Positions 52,058 to 63,970 of a stretch of DNA of 64,000 nucleotides are shown here, piece by piece. The DNA is from Flaccisagitta enflata (Eukaryota > Chaetognatha > Sagittoidea > Aphragmophora): NCBI GenBank assembly GCA_965153355.1, contig OZ231126.1:51584001-51648000 (forward strand), in the 5' to 3' direction. How positions within the stretch are numbered: the stretch's first letter is position 1; each line of letters starts with the position of its first letter. The notes under the pieces are model-generated. The model did no database searches, was not told where the DNA came from, and was given only the letters and a program-made list of their open reading frames with translations. The position numbers were made by a program, and so were the translations under genes.

Positions 52058-52213
52058 TTTTTTTTGGTTTTTGCGGTCTCTGGCCTCACTGCTCCTGCCC
52101 AAATGATAGAGAGATCTCTATTGCGGCCCCTGCCCACCCGCACGTGACTGGGGTAGCCGTGTATCCGGCCTTGTTTTTTTCCAAAGCCTAAAATGAGCCC
52201 AGCCTACTGTTAA

Positions 52214-52506
<293 letters not shown>

Positions 52507-52703
52507 CTCTCTGCACCTCTTTCCAAATTTCTCTCTCCCCTGTAATTCCAAAAAAGTCTTGCACTTGACAGCCAATCGGGAAGAACAGGAATTTAGCTTT
52601 TCCTTCGCGTTAACGAGAAAAAGAATTTTAGAGCTTTTTTTTACGATTTGTGGAAAAAGAAAGCGAGAAAAAGCATTTTTTTTGCTGCGGAGAAGAAAAC
52701 AAA
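52507..52703. other. Unassigned spacer
   Basis: No feature recognised. Confidence 0.35.
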
Positions 52704-52822
52704 CAAGGCCGGATACACGGCAATCCAGTCGCGGACGGGTGGGCAGGAGCGGAAAACAGAAATGTTACGTTACCGACCGACCGACACGGCAAGTTCCAGA
52801 GTCGCGTGTCCGCGACTAAAAA
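52704..52822 (+). mobile_element. Family A element, copy 25 (A2), short
   Basis: CAAGGCCGGATACACGGCAA start, minimal core GACCGACCGACACGGCAAG, and GTGTCCGCGACTAAAAA end. At 119 bp it is the shortest copy with both ends. Confidence 0.85.
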
Positions 52823-52964
52823 GTAGAAAAGAGAAAACGAGAGAAAGACAGATAGAGGGTTGCCGGTTGAGGCCATGGAGTTGTACGGTAAGCAGATAAA
52901 AGAGAGGAAATCTAAAAGAGAATAGCAAGAGGAGGAAAAAGGTGAAACAAGTGGAAGAAGAAGT

Positions 52965-53190
52965 AAAACAAGAAGAAGAAGAAGAAAAACAAGAAGAAGA
53001 AAAACAAGAAGAAGAAGAAGAAGAAGAAGAAGAAGAAGAAGAAGAAGAAGAAGAAGAAGATGAAGAAGAAGAAGAAGAAGAAGAAGAAGAAGAAGGAGAA
53101 GGAGAAGGAGAAGGAGAAGAAGATGAAGAAGAAGACGACGAAGAGATGATTAAAATGAAAAAGAAAAAGAAAAAGAAAAAGAAAAAGAGA
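52965..53190. repeat. (GAA)n microsatellite with GGAGAA and GAAAAA blocks
   Basis: Mostly GAA, with (GGAGAA)n at 53090-53118 and (GAAAAA)n at 53155-53190. Confidence 0.95.
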
Positions 53191-53922
53191 AAATGGGAAA
53201 GTAGAAAGTAAATGAATAAGTAGAGGACGTAATAGTAAAAAAAAATCAAAAAAAGTGATGAGGGAGAGTAAAATCAAAAGAGAAAAGACAAGAAAGTGAA
53301 TATGACCCCCTTTTCCTTTTAAAAGTGAGGCAAAATGTAGAAAGGTAAAAAAAAAAAAAAGAACACACGTGGTATTTTGCGGCTTATCGCAGTTGGTTTC
53401 CAGGCAGTTTTCGTTGCAACGAAAAAACTCGAAAGGTGAAACAAAGCCAAGTCACGCATCACATTCTAACGTAACCGCAATTCGTCAATCAAGCTAAAGT
53501 CAAAAGGCCTTTGAAGCCATTTATATATATATGAATTGGGTTCTTGGGGATGAATCCGGTTCACGGAGGACGGAACTTTTTTCTAAGCATAAGCAACGCC
53601 AATACGAGGTCGAAACAACATAGGTCTCGGTATCATGTATCATCCACACTGTGGATTCCACACTGTGCCTGTGGATTCCACAACGCTTGTAGAATATACA
53701 AAACTTTTTTTTATAAAAGAATATTTCTTTTTTGAATCCTTTTGGCCTGAGGACAAAAGCAATTTAAAAGGATTGTCGTTGAGTAAAGTCAATTGAGTTC
53801 AGCAACGAGTCAGACAGTAGATGTGAGAGGTGAGGAATGCTTCCGAGATAGAAAATGGGACAGATTGACAGGGGAGGGGGAAGCGAAAAGAAAGGCACGT
53901 TCGGTCACCTCCCATATTTTAA
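53191..53922. other. Unassigned sequence
   Basis: Stem GTTTTCGTTGC / GCAACGAAAAAAC (53407-53430) and a triple CACTGTGGATTCCACA motif (53647-53682). No gene. Confidence 0.35.
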
Positions 53923-54136
53923 CAAAGCCGGATACACGGCCAATAAGTAGTCGCTGGCGGGTGGGCAGGGACAGTAAAGCGGGTGGGCAAGGGCTGTATG
54001 GGGAGGGGCGGGGGCTGTTATGTTGCCGGGCAGTGGAAATAATGCCAAAAAATCACTATCTCAAATTTTTCGACCTTCCTAACTTCTGACGGACGCACCA
54101 TTTTATAGAGTCGCCTAGCTAGCGACTAAAAAAAAA
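53923..54136 (+). mobile_element. Family A element, copy 26, diverged
   Basis: CAAAGCCGGATACACGGCCA start; the GCGGGTGGGCAGGG block is repeated twice more in the interior; the GGAC core is reduced to GACGGACGCACC; end CTAGCTAGCGACTAAAAAAA. Confidence 0.7.
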
Positions 54137-55025
54137 TGCCCTGGTGGTCCAAAGATTCGTCCAAAGATTTGTCCACACCCTACCATAACAACAACAACTA
54201 AGGCGATACCGGAACTTTGGAACCACGGATTGATTTTTTTTTATACATACATTTCAACCGTTTTGGCTTCGGCGCGGCATTGTGGACCAATATAGAATAA
54301 AATAGACCGACGCGACGGATAAATGGCTGTATCAACCAACGAGTGAACGGACGGACAAAGCCTCTTAGAGAGAGAGTTATGCAGGCATGTGTAAATATAT
54401 ATGTGAGTCAACTGAACATCGTGACTCACAATTTGTGAGCGTTTAATCTTCTCAGAATAATAACCTTATTTCTATGTCTTTTTTTTTTTTGGTTCGTGAT
54501 CAATTCACAAATCTTCTTCCTTTCCGGCATTTTAAGAGCGATTCGACCTCGAATCATTTCTTTATCAAACATTCGCAAAACAATTCAACCGATTGCTCAA
54601 CCATGCAAGTCAAGAGAAGACAAAATACCCCGATGTTTGGCAACTAATCTCCAAATGTGTAACCGACTTGCAATAATGTTTTTCTATCATATTCGAAATC
54701 GATGTTCAAATACAAAGTCGATGAAAAACTTGGCGATCGTATTATTGTGTGCAAGTTGAGGGGGGGCGGAGGGGGGGGAGAGAATCGGGATTTTGTTTTG
54801 ATTACAAAATCAACTTCCAGAGTTCTGTGTGGGTATTTATATTTTTCGAAAAAGGAAATTTTCGGTCGAGATGTTCCGAGGAAATATTTTCCCTTCGATT
54901 TCTGATTTGCCATTTGAGTATGGCGTTTTTTTTTTGTTTACGTTTAAAAGGTTTGTTTTGATTGTAGAGAGTAGACTTGTACTCAACCTAAGAAAAAGTG
55001 TGAGAAAGAAAATGATTCTTAGATA
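54137..55025. other. Unassigned sequence
   Basis: 54270-54380 has GACCGACGCGACGG and GAACGGACGGACAAAGCC text reminiscent of a decayed family A copy. The 87-89 codon frames at 54496-54913 are not recognised. Confidence 0.35.
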
Positions 55026-55137
55026 GAAGAAGAAGAAAGAGAAGAAGAAGAAGAAGAAGAAGAAGAAGAAGAAGAAAAAGAAAAAGAAAAAGAAAAAGAA
55101 GAAGAAAAAGAAGGAGAAGAAAAAAGAAGAAAGAAAA
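55026..55137. repeat. (GAA)n/(GAAAAA)n microsatellite
   Basis: About 110 bp. Confidence 0.95.
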
Positions 55138-56020
55138 AAACCATCAAGATAATTTGTAAGAAATTAAGAGTGTGGGGAAGTTCCTCAGGGACACGCCGAC
55201 TTGAAGCTTGAAGGCGCCTTTGTAGATAAATTGTAATTTTTTCTTTGGTTGGTATTTTTCTAAGTGAATTAGATCTGTCAGCACTATACTATCACCTTGA
55301 CTCTTCACCAGCTGTACGTCTTCGGTGAAGGACCAGCTATCAGCACGCCATACGCCATACCACTACTTGAAAGTAAAGAATGTGCTTTTATCATTATTCT
55401 TTTGACTTCGTTGTTCATGGGTAAAATCCATCCTTTACATGCGCCCCCTTGTGACCAATTTTGCATCATGATAGTATGGGGAAAACGCGTTACCTACCTT
55501 CAGTTCGACCTTTGGAATGGTTATGGATAGACTAGACTAGACTAAACGTGTCATATGATATCCCGAGACAAAAAGACGACAAAGAATATCGATACTTCTA
55601 TAGAAATGACAACCGAGAAAGAAGATGGAAGTAGAAATCGTCTGTAATTCCATGAAGAAAAATGAACAAGAAACGCACATATGGCCATCGATGCCTTTTG
55701 TCGAATTCTTCGCAATTGTACAACATCTTCTTATTAGTTTTTCAAAGAAACATCTTATCCGATTTTTCTGTTGGCGCCCCTCGTTCATTCGGGTCTATGT
55801 CTGATTTAATATTTTAGCTTTAGGTTGGTAAGTTTGAGCTCTTTAGCTTTGTAGGAGGTTCGTTCATTCGAGAGTCGCCACAGCGGCCGCTGAAAAAAAA
55901 TATCACTTAGATTAGGATTCTGTCATTTTGATTTAGGGATACCGAATCTAGATATTGCTTGCTTTGATGGAGCTGCTGACCGGCAAAAGGGGAAAAAAAT
56001 CAAAACGTAGCAAAGAAGAA
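55138..56020. other. Unassigned sequence
   Basis: A 77-codon plus frame (55297-55530) of ordinary composition is unrecognised. TAGACTAGACTAGACTAAAC at 55526-55545 is a short tandem. Confidence 0.35.
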
Positions 56021-56210
56021 CAAGGCCGGATACGCGGCCACCAAAGTCGCGTGCGGGTGGGCAGGGGCCATATTTGATGTCACCAGACCATTTGAGCAGG
56101 AGCAGTGAGGTCAAAGAAATAAAAAAATGATAATGTGTGACCTACCAACCAATCAACCGACCGACCGACGGACAAAGCGGGTTGTAGAGTCGCGTGCACG
56201 CGACTAAAAA
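56021..56210 (+). mobile_element. Family A element, copy 27
   Basis: CAAGGCCGGATACGCGGCCA start, GGGGCCATATTTGATGTCAC, AAAAAAATGATAATGTGACC box, ACCGACCGACCGACGGAC core, GTGCACGCGACTAAAAA end. Confidence 0.85.
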
Positions 56211-56570
56211 GCGAGAAAAGCAGACAAATGGAAATCGCGTGAAAAGGTTCGAGGGGAAAGAAAAAAAAAAGGGAAACGAAATGGAAAACGATGAGGTTTG
56301 GGACGAGAGAAAAGGAGAAAATGATGAGATAAATAATTAATAAATGCGGGAAAAAGGAAACAAACAAAAGTGAATCTATCTTGAATCTTTTAGTGAGTGT
56401 CCCGAGGAAAAGGAGAAGAGGACAGGAGGTAAAATGAGGGAGAAGATAATGAGGGGGGGGGGTTATGTATGAAACGATAGCGCAATTATTGTATAAGCCA
56501 TTTGGTTGGGTGCTGTTATTCTTTTGAAATGATGAACGCACGGATCGTTGTTGACTAGTGATGAATTGAA
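56211..56570. other. Unassigned sequence
   Basis: Purine-rich, a G10 run at 56453-56462, no gene. Confidence 0.35.
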
Positions 56571-57096
56571 CAAAGCCGGATACATGGCTACCCAAGTCGC
56601 GTACGGGTGGGCAGGTGCCATATTTGAGTTCATTAGACCATTTGGGCAGGAGCAGTGAGGTCATAGAATAATAGTCGCAAAAGCGTTAGATGGTCAGCGG
56701 TACCCGTGACCTGCTTAAGTAGGTTGTGTTGGAAGTTGAGGGGAGGAGCAGGGCAGCGGCCCCAAAGGAGTCGATGACCTATGCTTCAACTCATAGCTGG
56801 ATTTTGGCTGGATTTTGGTTGAATTTTGGCTTGATTTCCACTGGATTTTGGCTAGATTTTGGCCAGTTTTGGTTTGATTTTAACTGAATTTTGGCTGGAT
56901 TCGGGCTGGATTAGAGACTCGAGGGGGTGGATGGACGGAGAAGCGTGTGAAAGCATAGGCCATCGACCCCTTTGGAGCCGCTGCCCAAAAATCATGAAAT
57001 AAGTAAAGTGTAACGGACTGACTGACAGACAGACAGATCGACCGATGGACGGACGAACAAAGCGGGGTGTAGAGTCGTGTAGCACGCGTCTAAAAA
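56571..57096 (+). mobile_element. Family A element, copy 28, split by a B element
   Basis: CAAAGCCGGATACATGGCTA through GCAGTGAGGTCATAGAATAA, then B (56673-56986), then AAAAATCATGAAATAAGTAA and AGTGTAACGGACTGAC, ending TAGCACGCGTCTAAAAA. Confidence 0.8.
56673..56986 (+). mobile_element. B element, short
   Basis: AGTCGCAAAAGCGTTAGATG leader as at 44.3 kb, arms GGGCAGCGGCCCCAAAGGAG / complement, and about six TGGATTTTGGCT-type units. At 314 bp it is the shortest complete B. Confidence 0.8.
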
Positions 57097-57270
57097 TCGG
57101 GTCCACGTGGCTCTACATTGAAGAAAACATAAAAAGAAACATCAAGTATAGTTTACCAAAAAAGGCGGCTAATCACCGACTGGAAAAAAGTCGTTAATGG
57201 GAGTTTCTTTATTTTCATTACATGTTCTTCTGTGAGTGCATCTTATGCTGTCTGGTTGACTGCTTGTCTG

Positions 57271-57780
57271 TTTTTAGTCGCGTGCTACGCGACTCTAAAA
57301 GCCACTTTTCGGTCAGTCGGTCAGTCCGTTGGTCGGTCACAAAACTGTTTTAAATGCGTTTCAGACAAAATAAAGTCATTTTAAATGTTTTTGAATGGTT
57401 CTAAGGCATTTATGAACCTCTTTAAGCCATTTTTTGGGAAGTCAGTTGGTCTGTTGGTCTGTTGGTCCATCTGTCTGTCCGTCACAACGTTGTAAAAAGG
57501 GCATCTCAGGCAATTTAAAGATATTTTAAATGTTATTGAATGTTTTTACGTCATTCATACACCTCTATAAGCCACTTTTGGTCCGTCTGCCCTCTGTTTG
57601 TCCGTCCGTCCGTCTGTCCGTCCATCCATCTGTCTGTCCATTGGTTTGTCACAAAGTTGTTTTTAAGGCTTTCTGTTGCTAGTTTAAAGGTCTTTTTAGC
57701 TGTTATAGTCTGTTCATCTGTCTGTCTGCCTGACTTTTCCGAAAGTGCCGATGCACGCGACTTAGGTCTAATGACCTTGT
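57271..57780 (-). mobile_element. Family A element, copy 29, internally amplified
   Basis: TTTTTAGTCGCGTGCTACGC and CTCTAAAAGCCACTTTTCGG at the left; GATGCACGCGACTTAGG and ATGACCTTG at the right. Between them, a block of about 145 bp (CCTCTATAAGCCACTTTTGG, GTCC core, GTCACAAAGTTGT, TTTTAAATGTT) is present about three times. Confidence 0.75.
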
Positions 57781-57834
57781 TCTTATTCAATCTACAGGTG
57801 TCTATTCTTTCTCTTAGTCTTCCTCTGTCTTTGA

Positions 57835-58301
<467 letters not shown>

Positions 58302-58399
58302 TGCGTAACATCTTGACTATTTTCTGTTGTTACCTAGGTCCGAAAATTGGGATCAATGAAAAATATAAATTTTCGCGAAAATGCGAAAAAACAAAAAAA

Positions 58400-58618
58400 G
58401 ATTCAAAAATTTCATAACTCTGAAACTAAAGCTCGTGGAGACTTCTGGTTGGCGCCATTTGAAAAAGAAAAATTAGCTATTTCTTAGCTGTGAATATAAA
58501 GAAAAGCATCATCCCAGCCCCATAATGGCACAACTTCCAAAAATTGCCTCAAATCAAAAATGGAAAACTTTTTTTCTCCCTTACTTTTCAAAAAGTCGAA
58601 TTACGTAATTCGACTTTT
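58400..58618 (-). repeat. Dispersed repeat O, copy 2
   Basis: Reverse of 17264-17460: GGTTGGCGCCATTTGAAAA at 58449-58467, GGCACAACTTCC near 58526, and the perfect 28-bp palindrome built on AAAAGTCGAATTAC (58591-58618). Confidence 0.55.
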
Positions 58619-59837
58619 GTCCAATGATCTGAGTTACAACCAAATCTAGTCTTGTAGGCAGGGGTGGTTATGCGCAAAACCGACGGACACAAATGCTTGA
58701 AGAATGTCGCTACTAGACTTGGGAAATCAAAGAAAAAAAAACAAACGATTTATTCAAACAGAAGGAAATTGCCGATGAAACAAAGGAGGAAGAGAGAAAA
58801 TAAAACTGCAAAAACGAGAGAGAACACAACCTCAGCATCGCTTACGAGTTAAACAAATACAATCGATTCCACTTATTCAATTGTTTTTGTTTTTTTTTTT
58901 TTTTTTTGTCGGTTGCTAATTTGATCAAGGAAAAGAAAGCTGAAAAGGAGTAACTAACGGGGAAAAGGGGGTTATCTCAGTGGAGAATGGGAGGGAGGGG
59001 TTGAGAAATGATTTTCAGTGGATTAATTTAAATGTCCTGACCAATTTGTAATTTAGCAACTACAATCATTAATCTATAGGGACAATATTTGTATACGAAA
59101 TCAATGGATGGCGGGATGACGGTAAGAAATGGTAGCATAAAAAAAGAATAGAATGAAATATATCAATATACATAGACGATAGTGTCAATGTCAACAACAC
59201 AGACTTTCATACAAGCAGAGTGTAAGTTATATAATGCAAAGAGTAAATATAAAAATGATCATGGTGGTTGAAAAAAAAAAACCCTGGAGAAATAGATGTC
59301 AGAAAAGAAAACGGTAAAAGAAAAAGAAAAAGATATGCGCCGTTAAAGGAATGAGAGAATTAATGAAAGGAAGAAGGAGGAGACATGTCGCAAGATTGAT
59401 GGAACTGAAATGAGGGAGAAAAGAAGAATTTAAAAAATTGAAAAAGGTGCAAATCGAACTTAGAAGAGGAAATGAAGATGAAGAAGATGGTAGATGGTAG
59501 ATGGCATGGAAGATGGCAATAAAGTGAGAAGATAAGTGCAAAGGAAAAATCGAGAGACAAACTGAATGTAGTTACATTTGAACCTTGAAATAACGGAACA
59601 TGGTTAATTTGTTATAGGAAATTTCTGTTAGAGCCATGAAATGAAATAGTGAGAAATAACATGAAGAGAATAGCATTTCCTAACTGTTAAAGGCGATTTC
59701 CATTTCCTTGAGCACTGTATAGCGGGGTCTAACTGTGCTTACAGTCAAACATCCTCCAATGCGCTACAAAGAGATTTTGTCAAAAAGAGAAGAATTATCA
59801 GTCAAGAAAATGGACAAGTTGGATGATCTGAGCATAC
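58619..59837. other. Unassigned sequence
   Basis: About 1.2 kb, AT-rich with a T19 run near 58889. No gene or repeat ends recognised. Confidence 0.35.
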
Positions 59838-60604
59838 CCTGCTTTCAAAAGCGATTGGAACCAGCAAAACCTTTATTGTGCCTAGAGTATTCATATTTAG
59901 AAATCCAGCTTGGTTTTGTATTAAAGCACATAACTTACCATTTATTCATGCAAAATTTCAATGTCGTGGCTCCAGCAGTTTGGCTTCCACACAGTTTTGA
60001 ATGAAAATGTGGTGAGCCCTTTGAAAGGCTCCTCATGAAATGGATAGATAGACTTTCTTAACCTTAAAACAGTGTTATTGTCATATGAATCAAATGAAAA
60101 TAACCAGATTGGTCTTAAAACATAGATATGATTCTAGGTTTATGTATCTCTAGGCAAATAAATCAAATTTGTGATATTCATGTAACAAATCCAAATTTTC
60201 CTCTGTTGTTTTGAGGTCTGACAAGGTTTTTTGTCCTATCAATTGTCAAAGAAGGCCTAAATTTCTTTGAAAATTGTGAGAAATCAAAACTGATGCGACA
60301 GGGGGGTCAATTACTACCCAATTATGACCAATTGGTCATTCCAGCTCAATGTTAATGAAATTGATTTGACTATATTGATGCAAACTTGTTAAAAAATGCA
60401 ATTTTTGAGCAAAATTTCATTAAATTTCATCAAATTTCAAAAGTAGGTGAAAGCCAAACTGCTAGAGCCACTGACACAAAATTTTGCATGAACAAATGGT
60501 AGGTTATGTGCTTTTAGACAAAACCAATCTGGATATTTCAATATGGATACTTTAAGCATAATAAAGGTTTTACTGGTTCCAGTTGCTTTTGAAAACAGGG
60601 TAAG
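59838..60604. mobile_element. Long-inverted-repeat element I
   Basis: Arms of about 165-170 bp: ACCCTGCTTTCAAAAGCGAT, GGAACCAGCAAAACCTTTAT and AGCACATAACTTACCATTTA on the left; their complements at 60434-60604. The central 425 bp is AT-rich. A plus-strand frame overlapping the left arm (59735-60004) is not recognised. No target duplication found. Confidence 0.75.
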
Positions 60605-60764
60605 TAGAATTACAGACTACCGATGATAAAGATAAATAAAGAAGTGCAAAGAAGTTGTAAAATGAAAATTTTGGAACCAAAATCTACCGTGAACCTTGAA
60701 GAATTCAGATGTTCGCCGTCTCAATTCTTTTTCTTTCTTTTTCCCCTTCTTCTTTTTGTTTTTC

Positions 60765-61095
60765 TTCTTCTTCTTCTTCTTCTTCTTCTTCTTCTTCTTC
60801 TTCTTCTTCTTCTTCTTTTTCTTCTTCTTCTTCTTCTTCTTCTTCTTCTTCTTCTTCTTCTTCTTCTTCTTCTTCTTCTTCTTCTTCTTCTTCTTCTTCT
60901 TCTTCTTTTTCATCATCATCATCTTCTTCTTCTTCTTCTTCTTCTTCTTCTTCTTCTTCTTCTTCTTCTTCTTCTTCTTCTTCTTCTTCTTCTTCTTCTT
61001 CTTCTTCTTCTTCTTCTTCTTCTTCTTCTTCTTCTTCTTCTTCTTCTTCTTCTTCTTCTTCTTCTTCTTCTTCTTCTTCTTCTTCTTCTTCTTCC
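60765..61095. repeat. (TTC)n microsatellite
   Basis: About 330 bp of TTC with one (ATC)n interruption at 60910-60922. Confidence 0.95.
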
Positions 61096-61190
61096 ACTTC
61101 TTCATCTTGATCTTCTGCACTTCTTCATTTTCTCATTCTTCTACTATGTTTTTCTTTTGCAGATGAAGAGTTATCTCATTTAACGTAAAA

Positions 61191-61391
61191 CAAGGCCGGA
61201 TACACGGCTACCCCAGTCGCGTGCGGGTGGGCAGGGGCCGTAATCAAGGTCACCATATCATTTGGGCAGGAGCAGTGAGGCCAAAGACCATAAAAACCCC
61301 AACGGACCAACGGACGGACCAACGGACGGACGGACGGACGGACCGACGGACCGACAAAGCGGGGTGTGGAGTCTCGTAGCGCGCGACTAAA
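61191..61391 (+). mobile_element. Family A element, copy 30
   Basis: CAAGGCCGGATACACGGCTA start, GGGGCCGTAATCAAGGTCAC, GGACGGACGGACGGACGG core, and GTAGCGCGCGACTAAAAA end. The AAAAGTAAAGTGTGAC box is deleted. Confidence 0.85.
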
Positions 61392-61540
61392 AATGAAAAA
61401 AACTGATATAAGTAGAAAGCGAGTGAAACCTCCAAAAATGTAATCCAAACGTCGATGAGAGGATCGTGAGATGAAGATTCAAAAAGAATTCGGAGAATAT
61501 GTACTTTTCAGTTTATCTGCGTTTTGCACCAAGAATGGAG

Positions 61541-61851
61541 TTTTTAGTCGCGGACAAGCGACTCTACAGTCTACACCTTGCCGGGTCGGTCGGTAGGTTG
61601 GCCGGTATGTCGGTCCGTCACATTTTCAGTCGCGGACACGCGACTCTACACCTTGCCGTGTCGGTCGGTAGGTCGGTAGGTCCGTCCGTCCGTCACATTT
61701 TTTGATTTCTGAGCGGTTTTCGCATTACTGCTCCTGCCCAACCGTCCGCGACTGGATTGCCGTGTATCCGGCCTTGCTGAATTCCGGGCGGTTTTCGCGT
61801 TACTGCTCCTGCCTAACCGTCCGCGACTGTCTTGCCGTGTATCCGGCCTTG
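61541..61851 (-). mobile_element. Family A element, copy 31 (A2), outer of nested pair
   Basis: TTTTTAGTCGCGGACAAGCG, GTCC core to GTCCGTCACATTTT, then the inner copy, then CTGAATTCCGGGCGGTTTTC to GTATCCGGCCTTG. Confidence 0.8.
61627..61776 (-). mobile_element. Family A element, copy 32 (A2), inner of nested pair
   Basis: CAGTCGCGGACACGCGACTC to GTGTATCCGGCCTTG, complete, inserted into copy 31. No target duplication longer than one base is visible at the junctions. Confidence 0.8.
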
Positions 61852-62079
61852 TTTGTATTTCGTTTAGCGGTGAATGAACATTTTGTACAAACGATGAAAG
61901 CTGGACATTTAAAGAAATATATTGCTATTTTGAAGGACAATGACATTTGGCTTTGGGTGAACATCGTCGTCTGCATATCATATGTAGTACAGGGTGAACA
62001 TTGTCAAATGCAAAAAAGTATTAAGCTTTTACTCCTTGATGCTTCATCTTTATGACCGGGAATCATTTTCCTCCTATAG
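61852..62079. other. Unassigned, possible decayed coding
   Basis: A frame of about 60 codons after the family A copy has ordinary composition (MKAGHLKKYIAILKDND) but is unrecognised. Confidence 0.25.
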
Positions 62080-62081
62080 TA

Positions 62082-63055
62082 ACTATGGCAAAATAAAAAA
62101 GCGAACAAATTTTGAGAGAGCAAAAACAAAAGAAGATGTTGACCAATTTGCACAAAATTTACAGGGAGTGATAACCATGATATGGACTATGTCTGGTTAA
62201 AATTTCATCAAAATCCGTTGAATACTTTAGCCGTTATCATGTTTTTACTGTAGTCACCTCTTTTTTTGACTGCCAGAGATGACATTTATCCTAAATCAAA
62301 ATAATTCCATTTCTAGTAAAATCAGCATTGTGCAAAAAGTTTTGGGAGTTTTGTTATGATTTTTGAACTGTAGTCTGATGGCGCTATTTACTAATAATAG
62401 GCAAAATTCGCTTCTACTCAGGTAAACTCTAGTGGGGTAGATATTGGTTGATTGTAACCTTACTCAGGATAAGAAATATTCAGCTACCTGTAAGAATATT
62501 TTTGCAATTTGGGAGACTAAAAATGCTTCCATCTTCACAAAAATTTTACTGGAGATTACTCATATGTACAAAAGTTACCAGTTAAAAAATTATGATAATC
62601 GGTAAAAAACTATGGCCACAGCATTACTTTATATTTCAGTTTTCATCTTCATTGACTTCATTCTTAAACCCATGAAAAACAGTTTTGGAAAATTTGCTGT
62701 TTCTGCTAAAATGACCGGTGTTTTGTTATGAAATTTTTACCACAGCCTGTTAACAATGTGGTCTACTTCCACTTCAAATTTCATCAAAATCGGACTAGAT
62801 TTAGTGTGGTTTTTTTTAATTTGTTTATTCATTCTTTGAAAATTCTTATGTGTGTACGTTGAATTTCTGATCATCGGACAAGCACTTTAAAAAAATCTAT
62901 AATTCCTAAACTATTTAGAGCAGGACATCGATTTTTTCAGTGATGCTTAACAATACCAAAAAGTAACTCCAGTAAAAATTTCAGCACACTGAGTGAATTT
63001 TAAAAGGATTTATAAGCAAAAGAAGTAACTGTTTGCTTTTTTGTTTTGCCATAGT
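62082..63055. mobile_element. TA-target MITE (J), copy 2
   Basis: Ends ACTATGGCAAAATAAAAAAG (left) and complement ACTATGGCAAAACAAAAAAG (right), TA at 62080-62081 and 63056-63057. The 974-bp interior is AT-rich and repeats words such as AAATTTCATCAAAATC (62203 and 62778). Non-coding. Confidence 0.75.
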
Positions 63056-63080
63056 TAACATGAAACAACTAAATAAGAAA

Positions 63081-63621
63081 CAGGTCACCCAAGGGCAATA
63101 TTTGGTCAGCGATACCCGTGCATGATGGTGAATTGGAGTGAGGGGAAGCAGGACAGCGGCCCCAAAGGAAACAAAGTTCTGTAGAACACAGGGGGATTTT
63201 CGTTTGTCCATTCGTCCATCTTTCCTGAGATGGCAAAGTTGGAGCCTTTGAGGGTAAATTGGTGGCCTGAAATGGCTGATTTGAGGAAAGAAAGGAAAGA
63301 TTTGAGACCTGAGAAGGCAGATTTCAGGCCTGAGAGGGCAAATTTCAACTCTGAGATGGCAGCTTAAAGGCCTAAGAGGGCTGATTTCAAGCATGATATG
63401 GCAGATTTCAGGCCAAAGAGGGAAGATTTCAGGCCTAAGAAGGCAGATTTCAGGCCTGAGGGTACCAATTTCAAGCGAAAGAGGCCTGATTTTGGGCCTG
63501 AGAGGTCTGATGGGGGGGACAAACGGACTAACAGAATGACGGATGGATGGACAAACAAATGTCCCCCTATGTTTTACAGGACTTTGTCCCCTTTGGGGCA
63601 GCTGCCAAAAAAAAAAAAAAA
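63081..63621 (+). mobile_element. B element with diverged core
   Basis: Leader CAGGTCACCCAAGGGCAATA, arms GGACAGCGGCCCCAAAGGAA / GGACTTTGTCCCCTTTGGGG, core of GGCAGATTTCAGGCCTGAGA-type units, right end in an A-run. Confidence 0.75.
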
Positions 63622-63970
63622 ATGGAGAGGTTCTGGTGCTACTCTGAGGGCAGAGTTCAACTCTGAGATGGCAACTTAAAGGCCTAAGAGGTCTGGTTTC
63701 AAGCCTGATATGGCAGATTTCAGGCCAAAGAGGGAAGATTTGAGGCCTAAGAGTAAGAAGGCAGATTTCAGGACTGAGGGTACCGATTTCAAGCATAAGA
63801 TGCCTGATTTTTGAGCCTGAGAGGTCTGATGGGGGGACAAACGGACTAACAGAATGACGGATGGACGGACAAACGAATGTCCCCTCATGTTCTACAGGAC
63901 TTTGTCCCCTTCGGGGCCGCTGCCCAAAAAAAAATTGGAGAGGTTCTGGTGCTACTCAGAGACCACTTTT
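63347..63970. repeat. 312-bp tandem duplication of B element 3' half
   Basis: AACTCTGAGATGGCAGCTTA at 63347 recurs at 63659; GGAGAGGTTCTGGTGCTACT at 63624 recurs at 63937. The second unit has its own B right end, CCTTCGGGGCCGCTGCCC. The window ends inside or just after it. Confidence 0.8.

Larger units (their letters stand above)
50546..52174 (-). mobile_element. Family A element, copy 24, split by a B element
   Basis: TTTTTAGTCGCGTGCTACGC and GTCC core at 50546-50682; TTTTTGCGGTCTCTGGCCTC to GTGTATCCGGCCTTG at 52058-52174. The two parts join at the AAAAAGTAAAGTG box. Confidence 0.8.

Noticed and set aside
54260-54380. Another family A copy
   Set aside because: Only core-like GGAC text and a GCCTCTTAGAGAG word; both diagnostic ends are missing.
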